DNA from: Coffea arabica
Lineage: Eukaryota > Streptophyta > Magnoliopsida > Gentianales > Rubiaceae
DNA length: 64,000 bases
Direction: 5' to 3'
Assembly (NCBI RefSeq): GCF_036785885.1
Contig: NC_092329.1
Coordinates: forward strand, 744,001-808,000
The notes under the pieces are model-generated. The model did not search any database. It worked only from the letters and a program-made list of their open reading frames with translations, and was not told the DNA's origin. A program made the position numbers and the translations under genes. Shown one piece after another: positions 23,498-34,705 of this stretch (positions are counted from its first letter, which is position 1; each line of letters opens with the position of its first letter).

Positions 23498-25527
23498 AAG
23501 ACTGAGGTGCTGCAGAAACTAGGAGAAATCCAACAGGTTTCGCAAGGGAAATACTTGGGCATACCATTAGTTGTTGGAAGGTCCAAAAATAGTGTGTTTA
23601 GGTTCATTAAAGAAAATATGATGTCAAGGATTCAGAACTGGAAAGGTAAACTACTGAGTAATACAAGGAAAGATGTGCTACTCAAATCGGTTGCTCTTGC
23701 ACTCCCCTCTTATGCTATGTCAATATTTAGACTATCAAAGAGCCTCTGCAAGAGTTAAGGGGGATGATGGCTAGATTCTGGATAGGGAAATGACCAGGGG
23801 GAAAAAAGAATGCACTGGAAGAAATGGACTGATATAGCGGAAAGGAAAAAGAATGGGGGACTTGGGTTTAGGGATTTACTCTGCTTTAATGAAGCATTGT
23901 TAGCCAAACAAGCATGGAGGCTTCTCATTTGTCCCAACTTGTTGGTGAGCAAAGTAATGAAAAGCAAATATTTTCCTAAATCTAACATTTTTGAGTCCAA
24001 AGTAAAGGCGGGAGCTTCTTGGATATGGCAAAGCTTGCATAGCTCATTAGAGTTGCTAGAAAGTGGGGTTTGGAAGCAAGTGGGGGATGGTGCAACAGTG
24101 GATATCTAGGACAATAGATGGGTAGAATGCTTAAAGATTGGAAAAAGTCACTTTTCCAAAACCAGTTGGAGGTCATATGACCAAGGTCTGCAATTTGATC
24201 AAGGGGAATCAATGGAACAAGGACCTCATCACAGCTTTGTTCTCAAAGGAGGAAGCAGAGGCAATTATGTTATTCCCTCAAAACTTATTTAAAAAAAAAA
24301 AAAGACAGATACAAATGGAGATAAACTGCAAATGGGTTCTACTCCACTAAATCTGGGTATGCGAGGGCTAAAGACAAAATCAAGGAGTTGACAGAGATGA
24401 ATAGACCACAAGTAAACTCCAGCATAAACAAAGAAAGGTCCAAGGTATGGAATCAATTGTGGGGACTGAACATCAAACATAAAATCAAACACTTCTTGTG
24501 GAAATGTCTCCATTGCATCCTCCCAACTAACGAGGAAATTTTTAGAAGGACTGGCAAGGGGGATCTACTATGCAAGTGCTGTGGGGAAGAACAAGAAACA
24601 ATTAAACAAGCCTTGCTTAAGTGCAAGGCTAGAGAGCGGGCATGGACAGCTTTTCCTATTTCATGGGACGACATCAGAGATCATAATTGGAACTTTTGGA
24701 AATGGTGGGAACAGATGCAGGAAGCTAGATCAAGGAATGATGGGATTAAACACATTGAAATCACAACTAACTTCCCTCTGGCAAATCTGGAAGGCAAGGA
24801 ATGAGTGGTGTTTTAACCAGGAATTGAAGGAGGGGCACCAAGTATCCAAAAAAGCTGTGGAGGAATGGATGGAATATGATGAGGCTATAAGAGATGTTAA
24901 GATGGCCAATGAAGAGAATTCTCAGCCAGAAAACAAACATCGAAGGGGATGGGGGGGGCTAGTTGGACTGATGGAACAACATAGCAATATAATGTACACG
25001 GATGCTGGAATGAACCAAGGCAAAGCTAAAGCAGGAGTTGGGATTATTACTAAAGCTAACAATGGCAGGATTCTTGTAACATTGTCCATCCCACATCCCT
25101 GGAGCTAAAGATACTGCAGAAATGGAGGCTATAGCCATTCGAACAGCCTTGGGCAAGGCTATAGAGGAAAACATGGCATCCTTATTGATTCTTTCTGACT
25201 GCAAAGCTGTTGTGAATAGACTCAATACAGGATGTCAAGGCCTAACCTCAATGGACATGCTAATTAAAGACATCAGACAGCTAAGTCAGTCCTGTTAGAA
25301 ATGCACTTTCTTTCACATTAGGAGAGAAATGAACATGTGTAGCCATGGTTTAGCTAAGTTAGCTATTAACTTGATTCAAGAAACTAGGTGGAAGCAATCC
25401 TTCCTTGTGTGGCTTAATAGAGAGGCCCATAATGACTTCCTGGCAGTTGTTAGTCTTTTGTAAATCTGTTGTGCAGATATAACCGTAACTTATTACATAT
25501 ATATACAGTTGACATTTGACAAAAAAA
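23498..25527 (+). pseudogene. LINE 3' half, inverted copy
   Basis: Plus-strand copy of the LINE from the RT end to the poly(A): ORF pieces at 23498-23758 and 23810-24109 (connection region), 24388-24804 (zf-RVT) and 24581-25108 (to RNase H). Relative to the left arm it has extra single bases (an added C in CTTCCCTCTGG near 24776; an added C near 25100), indels around 23750-23790, and a 12-nt G-rich insertion near 24946. These add frameshifts. It lacks the LINE 5' part, so it arose by duplication, not retrotransposition. Confidence 0.8.
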
Positions 25528-26201
25528 GAAAGAAACAGGGACAATAATTCAATTGGCTGATCGTACATTTGGTTATCCAAATGGAGTAGTTGAGGATGTT
25601 TAGTGTAAGCAAATGGATTAATTTTTCCTGTTGATTTTTATGTGCTTTGCATGGATGATAGAAGTGCTCCAAATCCATCACCCATTATATTAGGAAGGCC
25701 ATTCTTGAGTACTGCCCCAAACTAAGATTGATGTTAGTAAGGGTGCTCTCACAATGGAATTGACGGAGAAATAGTCCATTTTAATATTTTTGATACAATG
25801 AAACATTCTGTTAACTCCTCATTTTGTGTTTGCTATTCATGCTACTAATTTCTCTATGCAAGAATTTTCTGAGTTTGATTGTAGGAGCAAATTCAAAATT
25901 GTTGCGAACAAGTATCATGGAATGAAAACAACTTATGAGATGAAAATGAGTAGAAAATTAAGAAAGATGGTTGCACTCAATGGCTATCTAGACCCCGGAG
26001 GAATACCACCAATTGCAAGAAAATTTGAATTATATCCAGATTAAGGAGTGGTATTTAACGTCTAGCCAAAGACATTAAAGAAAGGCACTGTTTGGAAGGC
26101 AATCCAAGACTCTTTGTTTTAGTTTTCTTATATTTCTGGAGTTTTTGTTAAGTGTTAGTTGCATTTAGTGGTTTGTTATTGTTGTGGTAGGGAGCTGACA
26201 G
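25528..26201 (+). pseudogene. Athila protease C-terminal part, inverted copy
   Basis: Plus-strand counterpart of 11251-11922. It begins with the TSD word GAAAGAAACAGGGA (25528-25541), then the IIQLADRTFGYPNG frame and the segment ending at the stop at 26044. One added C near 25718 and one near 25820 distinguish it from the left copy. Confidence 0.7.
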
Positions 26202-26458
26202 TTAGACGTGCCCACACCAAGTGGTTACGCCTAAGAAAGAAGTTTTAATTTGACGGACAAAAGACTACCCAGTAGTTAGGCGTGCCCACACTAAGTGGTC
26301 ACATTTAAGGAAGGGGCAATTCACGTCTGCGGGCAAAAACTCTACATTAGTTAGGCGTATCCACGCCGGGTGGTTACGCTTAAGGAACTCAATTTTTAAA
26401 TATTGGTCAGAAGACTCTCTAGTAGTTAGGTGTGCCCACGCCAGGTGGTCGCACTTAA
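26202..26458 (+). repeat. Tandem 33-nt hairpin units (copy 2)
   Basis: Units at 26202-26234, 26276-26308, 26351-26383 and 26426-26458, each exactly 33 nt, with starts 74, 75 and 75 nt apart. 5' arms: TTAGACGTGC, TTAGGCGTGC, TTAGGCGTAT, TTAGGTGTGC. 3' arms: TTACGCCTAA, TCACATTTAA, TTACGCTTAA, TCGCACTTAA. Inner CCAC/GTGG is invariant. Covarying pairs: arm position 6 is C-G in units 1 and 3 and T-A in unit 4; position 9 is G-T, G-C, A-T, G-C. Confidence 0.75.
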
Positions 26459-26497
26459 GGATCTTAATTTCGAACGGTTGGTCAGAAAATTCGAAAG

Positions 26498-26879
26498 TTT
26501 TATTTATTTATCTTTTGTCTTTTACAGTTTCCTGTTGTCCTCTTTCTTCGTGGGGAACTAATTATGAATAGCTATGCCTATAGATTTTGTACAGGAGGCT
26601 GGTAATTTCGTGAAAGCTACTGACTTGCAACATTTTTCAACATGTTTGATGGACTTTGGTGACCTCATAGACCAAACAATTCAAAATTTTAATGCTCGAA
26701 TTCACGTAAAGCCTGATTTGTCATTTTCCTGCTTTTTTTCAAAAAAGGGGAAAAAAAGCACTTGGTCCTTGACTGACAAGCGCTGCCATGACACAAAAGA
26801 GCATTAGAGCCGGAGGTTCCTACTACAAAGGCAGTTCCTGTCCAGTCTTTATATTCAAAAAGATAGCAATAAATTAACA
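26498..26879. other. Unassigned sequence right of the inverted repeat
   Basis: Diverges from the left arm at once. It holds a 77-codon ORF (26574-26807) that I do not recognise; codon content gives no clear coding signal. Confidence 0.4.
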
Positions 26880-27223
26880 GATTTTAAGTGGATTCAATCA
26901 GGTTCTATGACTCTGGCTAAGGAAGAAAGATGGAGCAAAATTGATATTGAATCTGATTGCAAATATATCATTGACAGATTACAAGGTAAAGGGCTGAATA
27001 ATAGCATCATAGGCACTATCGTGGAAGATATAGCAAAGCTGAGGATGTTGTTTCGACTCTGCGGTTTTCCTTTACCCGTAGAGTTGGAAATGATTGTAGT
27101 CATGGAAATGCAAAATTTGCAGTTAGGCTCACTGAAGATGTTCAATGGGAATCTGATTTCCCTGTGGCGCTTAGAGAAGCAGCACAAAATGACAGAAGAG
27201 CAGTTGCTCTGTTTTGTAACTAA
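26880..27223 (+). pseudogene. LINE/plant-type RNase H fragment
   Basis: The plus frame gives MTLAKEERWSKIDIESDCKY, then IIDRLQGK and a helix-rich segment. After a frameshift near 27070 it continues RRVGNDCSHGNAKFAVRL and DFPVALREAAQNDRR to a TAA at 27221. The ESDCKYII (catalytic D), N-x-HGNAKFAVRL (a decayed N-x-x-AxxLA) pattern is the C-terminal half of the RNase H domain found in plant LINEs and domesticated relatives. The N-terminal half is missing. Confidence 0.6.
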
Positions 27224-28901
27224 CTCTTGTATTTTCAAGTTGGTTCTTTAAAATACAAAATTGACGTTTGTCCAAAAGAGAAAAAAAATGTACGTGCTAT
27301 TGATTGATATTTTAATATGCTAACTTGCTGCAATTGACAGATTTAATGAGAGGAGCAGACCGAAACATTATAGTAGTTCAATGGTGTATATTGCAATTAA
27401 CCGTTTTTATGTGGCAGGGAAGAGCAAGCAATTACAATTGACTGAATGAGTCAGAGATGCCGCAAGGAAAACCAGGACAGGGTACAAAGCTTTTACTTTT
27501 TGTCTTTTTGGAGTTTTTAATTTTTTTTTAATTTTTAGAGAATTAATAATAGTTCTCCACTTACTTTCTTAATTATTCGATTACAGGTGAAGTGTCTTAT
27601 TAACTAGACTGTACTTTGTTATCGTCTTTTTTGGAGTTAAGTATTGGAAGATATCTCAACTAATCAAGTCAACCAAATTGGGATGGAGATACAGCATGAG
27701 AGATATCCTTATACTATATAAAAAAGGTAGTTTGGTTTCACCTACTGCTTGTGCTTTTAACTACCTCGTTGAAAGCAAATTATTTGGGATTGGGTTGTAT
27801 GTGAATATACATATTGCATTCTGAACATGTTCACCCTTCTTATCTTTTAGCTTTAAAGACTGGTTGCGCTTTTAGTAATTTTTTTATTAAGATCTCATTT
27901 GGGATTGCAGTAACTTGTCTAAAAGCCTTTCAATTGGTAGAGCTTTTGGTCAAACTATTTATTAAGTGTTTAATCATATCATTTAGGTGCATACTTACAT
28001 AAGTACTTTTTCAATTTGATAATTGTAGTTCAAAATTTATAATAAAATAGCTAAAGTTAGTTTTTATTTTTTGCAATGTAAAAGTTGCCCTAAAAGCGCC
28101 AATTTTGAATTTATGCTAAATATGCTTTAATGACCAAAAGATCGACTTTTAAATAGTATTTTTATCCTCGAAAAACACTTTTTTAGCAAAAGTACAGCAA
28201 TTCCAAATAGGTCCTAACGAATGTTCAACGGCTGGCTTTTCTTTTTCTTTCGTTAGGTCTGTCCTCCCATCTTCAAATTTCAAAGCTAGGTTGATGTTTA
28301 TCAATTTCATTTGAACCACTAAGGGTTAATTTTGTCGCTTGGAACAATTCTGTTAATTTGGTTAAACTCGTTGTACAAGAGTCTGATGCAGAGGTTTGTC
28401 TAAAACGGCCATTTGAATCTTTATGTGTTGGTAGAGTGTGTTCACGATGGAAAGAGTTATTAACTGTTGTCATTGTGCCAATTTACTTTCTTTCCCTTAA
28501 ATTTGCTTGTGAAGTTTCCTATTTATCTTAAAAACTTGGTTTTCAGGAAGTTTATGGTAACTAATCATTTAGTAGTTGTTAATAAGTTTTTAATGTCCTT
28601 TAGTGAAGTGAATTATTTCCTATTGTTACGACTATATAGTTTTTTTAATGCCAGCAATTTGAGACCATCATTTTAGCCTTTTGTAGCATAATGTACTGCT
28701 CAAATAAGTATACACATTTTTAAATTTATTTATCAGACCTTAATGCAGAAAAATTGTTTTGGGATACCTGGAAAGACAGCCTTGATCTGTTTTTTAGCCT
28801 TGAACGAATTTTGTTTCCGCAATACTTTAATTTAATTATCTAAGTAACTCAGCAGCCCACTAAATCTTAAAATTCTTGAGAAGCGGTCTCAAGAATTTTC
28901 T
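27224..28901. other. Unassigned AT-rich sequence
   Basis: No gene, terminal repeat or RNA gene recognised. Short ORFs only. Confidence 0.45.
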
Positions 28902-28910
28902 CCATATTTA

Positions 28911-29863
28911 TGGGTAAATTATCCATTTGGCCCTTGAACTTTTAGTTTCAGTAAAATTAAACCCTCTAACTATTTGCAGTCAACTTTTAGCCCTCGAACT
29001 TGTAAAATTGGGAACATGTGGCCCTTTTGGCTAGTTTATCTCGTTTTGCAATCGAAAAGTCAAATCGCACGAATGACAATATGCTTTAAAGAAAGGTCTG
29101 TTGTCTGCATAGAAACAAGCAAAAAGTGAACAATTTCATCTTTTTCCCTTTTCCTAACCCGAATCGCTAATAGATCTCAACAAATGAGTTGCAGAGGGAA
29201 GGCAGAGAATTGTGCCACAAAACAAGCAAAAATGTCCAAATATCGCAGCCCTCCGCTTCCTATTTGTCCTTGTGGTAAAGTTACAAAGATGATTATTTCG
29301 TGGATTGATAGAAACCTAGAGAGAAGGTATGCCGTTTGCTCACAAGAAGTTGGTAGCTGTGGGTATTGGGATTGAATTGACAAGGAGATGTGCTGTCATT
29401 CTATTGAGTTGATACGGGGCCTTCTAAGGAGGATTAATGCAATAGAAAAGCAAAAAGAGAAATTTGAAATTGTAGCATCAAGATCTGAGGCAAAAGCTGT
29501 TAAGTTGAAAGCAAAATTAAGAGAAATAGAGGAGCATCTATAGTGACAGAAATGGTTGAATAAGTTTTTTGTAAGCGTACTTGTGGTGAGATGGTTAGTC
29601 ACTGTAATAATGATACTTATAGAGAAAAAAAGAGGTGGAGTCTATGCTGGGATGCTGAAAATGGAGGTAAATGTACTGGGATGATACTGAAATTCGCGTG
29701 ATTTGATTTCGAGTTGCAAAACTGGATAAACTATCCAAAAGGGCTACGGGTTCCCAATTCCCAATTTTATAAGCTCAAGGGCAGAAAATTGACTACTACA
29801 AATAGTTTGAGGGCTTAATTTTACTTAAACTAAAAGTTCAAAGGTCAAACGGATAATTTGGCC
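28911..29863. mobile_element. Non-autonomous Mutator-like element carrying an ORF
   Basis: A 953-bp element with about 170-bp terminal inverted repeats (left starts TGGGTAAATTATCCATTTGG; right, reversed, GGCCAAATTATCCGTTTGAC). It is flanked by the perfect 9-bp duplication CCATATTTA (28902-28910 and 29864-29872). Long TIRs plus a 9-bp TSD are the Mutator superfamily signature. No transposase is present; the interior carries a GRF zinc-finger reading frame. Confidence 0.9.
29184..29543 (+). pseudogene. GRF-type zinc-finger protein inside the Mutator-like element
   Basis: A plus-strand frame from ATG 29184 encodes CPCGKVTKMIISWIDRNLER, then RYAVC and CGYWD, an in-frame TGA at 29373-29375, IDKEMCC, and a lysine/glutamate-rich tail (IEKQKEKFEIVASRSEAKAV) to TAG 29541-29543. 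The CxCG...S...RR(F/Y)xxC...C(G)(F/Y)W.W.D pattern is the GRF zinc finger (PF06839), normally followed by a coiled coil as here. The stop falls two codons after the W. Without it the protein would be 119 aa. Small plant GRF-coiled-coil proteins are often spread by transposons. It could be a captured host fragment or an element-specific gene. The bases around the stop should be confirmed. Confidence 0.65.
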
Positions 29864-29984
29864 CCATATTTACAGCCTTCCTTCTCACCCAATCCCTTGA
29901 TTTTAGCTAGATTTTTCTCCATCCTAATACAATCTAACAATGGTCATCGCTTGTCTTTTCATCATTCTCTGCATCATTGACTGT

Positions 29985-31522
29985 GCGTTTATCAAGAGCT
30001 TTTAGATTTGCTTCTAATCATGTTGTCCTATTTTTTTATTTTTAATTCACAGTCTAGTTGTGTTTGAATTTGCAGTTACAATTTTTTGCAGGCCCTAACA
30101 ATGTTTTCGAGATAAAGTCTTATTCTCTTGTGCATTGAGAAATGGCCTTATATGATTTTTTCCTTTTTTGTTTAACTTTTTCAAGTAGAGTTTTTCTTAA
30201 GGGTGCTCAATTGACACTCATCAACCCACCTACATTTCACCTAATTTACCATGTATAGATGCACTCTAACAATTACCACCTTTCCTTGTATTTATACACT
30301 TTCTCTAATTAATCTTAATTTTTTTGAAAATCTAACACCTGAAATATATTTTAACGAGTGCCCATTTAGCACTCGTTAAATAGAACCTTTCAAGTAAGAG
30401 GCTACTCTATATTTGTGGAAGTTAATCATCCATTGAAAGGAAGATATTTGATAAGATATACAATAAAATGTAAATAGACTTTTGAAAGTGTTCCATTGGC
30501 TAAAATCTCTAATGTACTTCTATTTTCTCATTTGTGCCGGCTTTTTTTATAGGTTCAATGGTTTATGTTTTTAGTGACTCTATGTTTCTGTGGGTGAAGT
30601 ACTCATAGAAGATGTAGACAAGTATTCTTCATCCTCTTTGCTTGCTATTGGTCAGAGTCACACACAAAAACTCTCCAGCAGCTGTAGTTGACAAGCACAT
30701 ACAATTCTATGTTGTATCTTCACTATAATCGTTCCAGAAAATTATCATGTACATAGCATGTAATAGTTCTTAATGGAGTTGACAGCTGTAGATGGAATTT
30801 TGTGTTGACATTTTCAATTATTGCATGAAAAATTCATATTTTTTGACTTTTATCACTACTAATAAAAGTTAATTTCCCTGATATAAATCCTATTGATTTA
30901 TTGAGCAAACAATAAAATCATATCATAATATTTATGTACTAGAAGAGAATTAAGAAGCTATCATCTCAAAGCTTTTGGCTGATTTCCATTATTGCTAATC
31001 CCACTCTTTTTCTATCGATACTATACGCAACAAAATGATGAAGTTGTCGTTCAAAAAAATTAAACTACTATTGGGAAATTTGTTGCTTGAAATTCTAAGT
31101 AGAATAATGAACGTAGAGACAATGTCATATGCATTTTGTTTTGGTGAATATTTTGAACACTTCTGATCTTTAGTCAACCTATCAAATTGTGCACTTGTCT
31201 TCCTTCATTTTTTCTTTGCCATAGAAGTGCTCAGGATCTAGGGTTTGGTTATGACTGAAAAGATGAATACTGTGGAATCGAAAAAAAGTAATATGGCCTT
31301 ACTGGTAATTAGGATTTCATGAAATGATTGAGTTCGAATGAAGTATATCATTAATTTTGTATTTTCTTTTTCTTTCTAAAGATAGTTTGGTAATTCAAGA
31401 AGATTTTTGTCATATACCTAAAATGCTTGGTAACTTAGGATATAGCATGGATTGCCAATGACAGAATGGCAAATGCCATTAGTCCTTAGCATCTTTTGTC
31501 TTTTTTAATTTATATATATACA

Positions 31523-31558
<36 letters not shown>

Positions 31559-32497
31559 AATATAACATACGTAGAAGCTCCAAAACAATAAATCATTGCA
31601 GTCCAATAGATTTGTGCATATTTTCTAACAATCATCTGATAAAAATGCTTAAAACTCAAAGAGAAATTTAGTTGTCATAGGAGATGTGAGAAATTCCAAA
31701 ACTAGTAAATAATATGAAATCTCAATCTATCTATTGAGCAAATAGATATTAATGAATATGAAAAACATTAAATCTCGAAAACATCTTCCCTGCATCCAGG
31801 TGAATCACTATAACTCAAAAGATTTGTGCATGTTTTTAAAAATGACATTTGCTAAAAAATGATTGAAGCCCAAGGAGAAATTCAGCTAACATGGTAGATG
31901 TTAAAATTTTCAAATCTAGCAAACCATATGAAATCTCAAATCTCATAGAAAAAGAGAAAAAAAGGAAAAAATTTCTTACAAGGGAAATCCTAGGATAGAA
32001 TAAAATTTTCACTAGAAAAAATTAGGAGAGAAGAAATACTTACCAAGAAATGCTAGCAAAGAAAATTCCTCGCTAGAGGGAATTTATTTTAAAAAAGCAA
32101 ATAAAAGGTATAAAAAACGGTTCCCTCCTATGGAGAAAGATTAGATCTGAAGGCCATTTTCGTTAGAGGAGCCTTAAAGAGAAGAAAGAGAGAATGAATT
32201 TTAGAGAGAAATACACTAACACACAATTACTGAAATATTGGATTCCACAGATTAAATATTAGAAGATGTGCATTACAAACATATATCTTAATGACTTTCA
32301 TGACATATGTTGTATCCAAAAACACATTTGTGAATTTTTACGCATATCAAGTGAAAATTATGCATGAAGTACGATTAATAAAATTATGCATATCAAGTGA
32401 ATTTTTTTTTTTTAAAAACATGAATAAATGGGAAGACTAGGACGGACTTGGAAGTCTTTCCTTGACAGCTTCATTATGTCATAGACTTGTAGCATGA
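29985..32497 (+). repeat. Copy 2 of the WAK 5'-flank segment
   Basis: Inverse of 2945-5777, in the same orientation as the downstream WAK genes. At its right end are the AAGTC-TTTCCTT, ATTATGTC and AGCATGAGCAACCCC words shared with the WAK promoters at 35480-35560 and 44110-44180. It lacks the Stowaway of copy 1 and has an (AT)n tract (about 31510-31558) that copy 1 lacks. No intact gene. Confidence 0.75.
31510..31558. repeat. (AT)n microsatellite
   Basis: About 49 bp of alternating TA with two CATA interruptions, absent from the homologous place in copy 1 (near 4310). Confidence 0.9.
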
Positions 32498-32504
32498 GCA
32501 ACCC

Positions 32505-32650
32505 CTTGAAGACGTCCGAGGCTACTGTGACAACTTCTACAGTAAACACCATACGCAAATCATGCTCGAAATCATAGACCAACAAACAGTTCTTCATTTC
32601 TTGTGTTAGCAAAAAGAATCAATTTTCATCAGAGGATACAGTAGCAATCA
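32505..32650 (+). repeat. WAK-flank block beside copy 2
   Basis: Matches 5790-5935 inverted. Includes GAAGACGTCCGAGGCTACTG, corresponding to the GACGTGGACC...GTCAGAGACTAGTG part of the WAK promoter regions. The homology ends at the LTR-like sequence beginning near 32651. Confidence 0.65.
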
Positions 32651-33529
32651 TGTATTAGCCAATAGTTCAATTTCAGTTGTATCAATTGGTTAGGTTTCTT
32701 GTTATAGCAGTTAGTTAGTGTTAGGCTCTGCGAGAGCCAAACTAGGGGAGAATTTAACCATGAGCTAGAATGGGAACCACAACCATGGACTTGACACCAC
32801 ATCCAACCCAAAATCTTAAGGCATTGGGCCTATGGATCATTCCCACTTATATGTTTCTCATTTTACTCATCTCTTTCCGATGTGGGATATTGATTCACAC
32901 TTGATATCCCAACAATCTCCCCCTCAATTGTGAATCTCTTCCACATCGGATCTTTCTCCCTAGCCCATCCACTCCATCAAACCCACTTCAATTTGGAGTG
33001 TACGATTCTTGCTCAAGAGCCCACATGCCCTTGCCTTACTGCAGGTCTGCATGATTCTTTTTTTTTCCCTGCTCTTATAACCATCGGCTCTGATACCACT
33101 TGTTGGGCTCTGCGAGAGCCAAACTAGGGGAGAATTTAACCATGAGCTAGAATGGGAACCACAACCATGGGTTTGACACCACATCCAACCCAAAACCTTA
33201 AGGCATTGGGCCTATGGATCATTCCCACTTATATGTTCCTCATTTTACTCATCTCTTTCCGATGTGGGATATTGATTCACACTTGATATCCCAACAGTTA
33301 GATCCTACTAATGGAAGAGAGTATACTAGCCTATAAATAGCCATTGTATGAGGAAGTTGTAATCAGCAACGGAGTGAATGAAAGCCCCAATCCTTTTGCA
33401 TTGAATATTCTTCCATCTCTGTTTCTTTCTTTCATCTTCTTCTTCCTTTCTTCATTCCCTATTATTCTTGCTTTTTGCTTCTTGCTTCTTGCTTCTTGCT
33501 TCTATCTCTTCCTTTCATTCTTTCAACAG
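32651..33529 (+). mobile_element. Probable solo LTR interrupted by a TRIM
   Basis: Starts near TGTATTAGCCAATAG and, after the TRIM, continues with a CTATAAATAGCC TATA region (33331-33340), a T/C-rich leader with four tandem GCTTCTT words (about 33476-33502) and an end ...TTTCAACA (33529). Removing the TRIM leaves about 300 bp. The layout fits a Copia-type solo LTR, but no convincing target duplication was found, so the ends are uncertain. Confidence 0.4.
32719..33296 (-). mobile_element. TRIM (miniature LTR retrotransposon)
   Basis: Two 196-bp terminal direct repeats (32719-32914 and 33101-33296) differ at five positions, all transitions. Between them, on the minus strand, lie a TGGTATCAGAGCC primer-binding site (33098-33086) and a TGAGGGGGAGAT polypurine tract (32926-32915). 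The target duplication is GTTAG (32714-32718 and 33297-33301). At 578 bp with no ORF it must be moved by another element's proteins. Confidence 0.92.
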
Positions 33530-34600
33530 TCTATCTAATTATTCTCAATAATGCCCATAGAGATAACTAAAATCCAATTGAAATCTTGAAAACTGTGTTC
33601 AATTGCATGTCAACCATCCTAAGTATTTAGAGTGCTTCACATGCCCTCAGCTAATGCATGTGCAGGCTACATTTATGCACAAGGTTAGCAGTCTTTATGA
33701 GACTAGAATGTCCAAGAACACTAGTTTATTCACGATTGCATCAACTAATTAAGATGTGGTGAACCAACTTAGGGTTATTTCATACTGATAGGAAAAGGAA
33801 AAAAAATAAAGTTTTAGTCCCTAGTGTTTCGCACTTGTGTGAATTTAGTCCTCTCCAATGTTTGGCACCAGTGTAATTTTGGTTCCTAACTTTCAGCAAA
33901 AATAAATATGGTTCCCAATATTTCCAATTGAAGCAAATTTAGTGTAATTGACGGATTTTCCCTAATTACTAACGAAATAATGTTATTTGCAGTCACATGT
34001 TCACTAGATTGAATTAAAAAAAGAGAATAAAAAAGCACCTGACTTTAGACAATAAGAATATTAACTTATGTGATGACACATGACTAATTAATTAACCACA
34101 AAAATGGAAATAAAATAAAGAAATTTGTGGTTAATCTTAAGGTTATTTTGTTCATCTACTATAATTGCAATTCTTCGTTCATTTGTTTGGTAGTGGTGGT
34201 AGTAGAGTACATGCTGGGAAACTAATGGGACAAAAAAACCAAGTTTTCTACTGGCGATTTTTCTATTATCTAGAGAGGTGATAGAGGGAAAAGTCAATCA
34301 TCTGATCTCTTCTTGATTCCACAATTTTCAACACAGAAAAGTTGATAAAATTCCGTTCCCTCGACCACGATGACTGGAGTTTCGTGCTCATATGAATTGA
34401 TGTTGCAATTGTAGCACAAATGATGAAAAAAAAGTAAAGAGTCCACACACAGAAGATGGCGTAGTGTTAAAAAAGGAAATAGCGCTGAAATGCAATTAGT
34501 AACGGTCAGGAACCCATACCACACGGTATCAGAATAAGTCAAGTGAACTTGCCAAGTCAATTTGAGGATGAGTGACTTTCTAATGTTGGGGTGGCTTTGC
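33530..34600. other. Unassigned intergenic sequence
   Basis: 33810-33960 has the TTTAGTCCCTAGTG...TTTAGTCCTCTCC style of repeated word seen in the ends of Mutator-type MITEs, but no opposite end was found. Nothing else recognised. Confidence 0.35.
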
Positions 34601-34705
34601 TCAGGGAAGGATCTATATATTGAAATATGGCCTCCTCCAAGAACACCAAAAAAAACTCATCATCCCAAAATTAAATAGTCATCACAGTCCAAAGTTTCCC
34701 CAGTG

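Noticed and set aside
26894..27238. 114-codon minus-strand ORF.
   Set aside because: It is the antisense of the RNase H fragment at 26880-27223, which carries the recognisable motifs.
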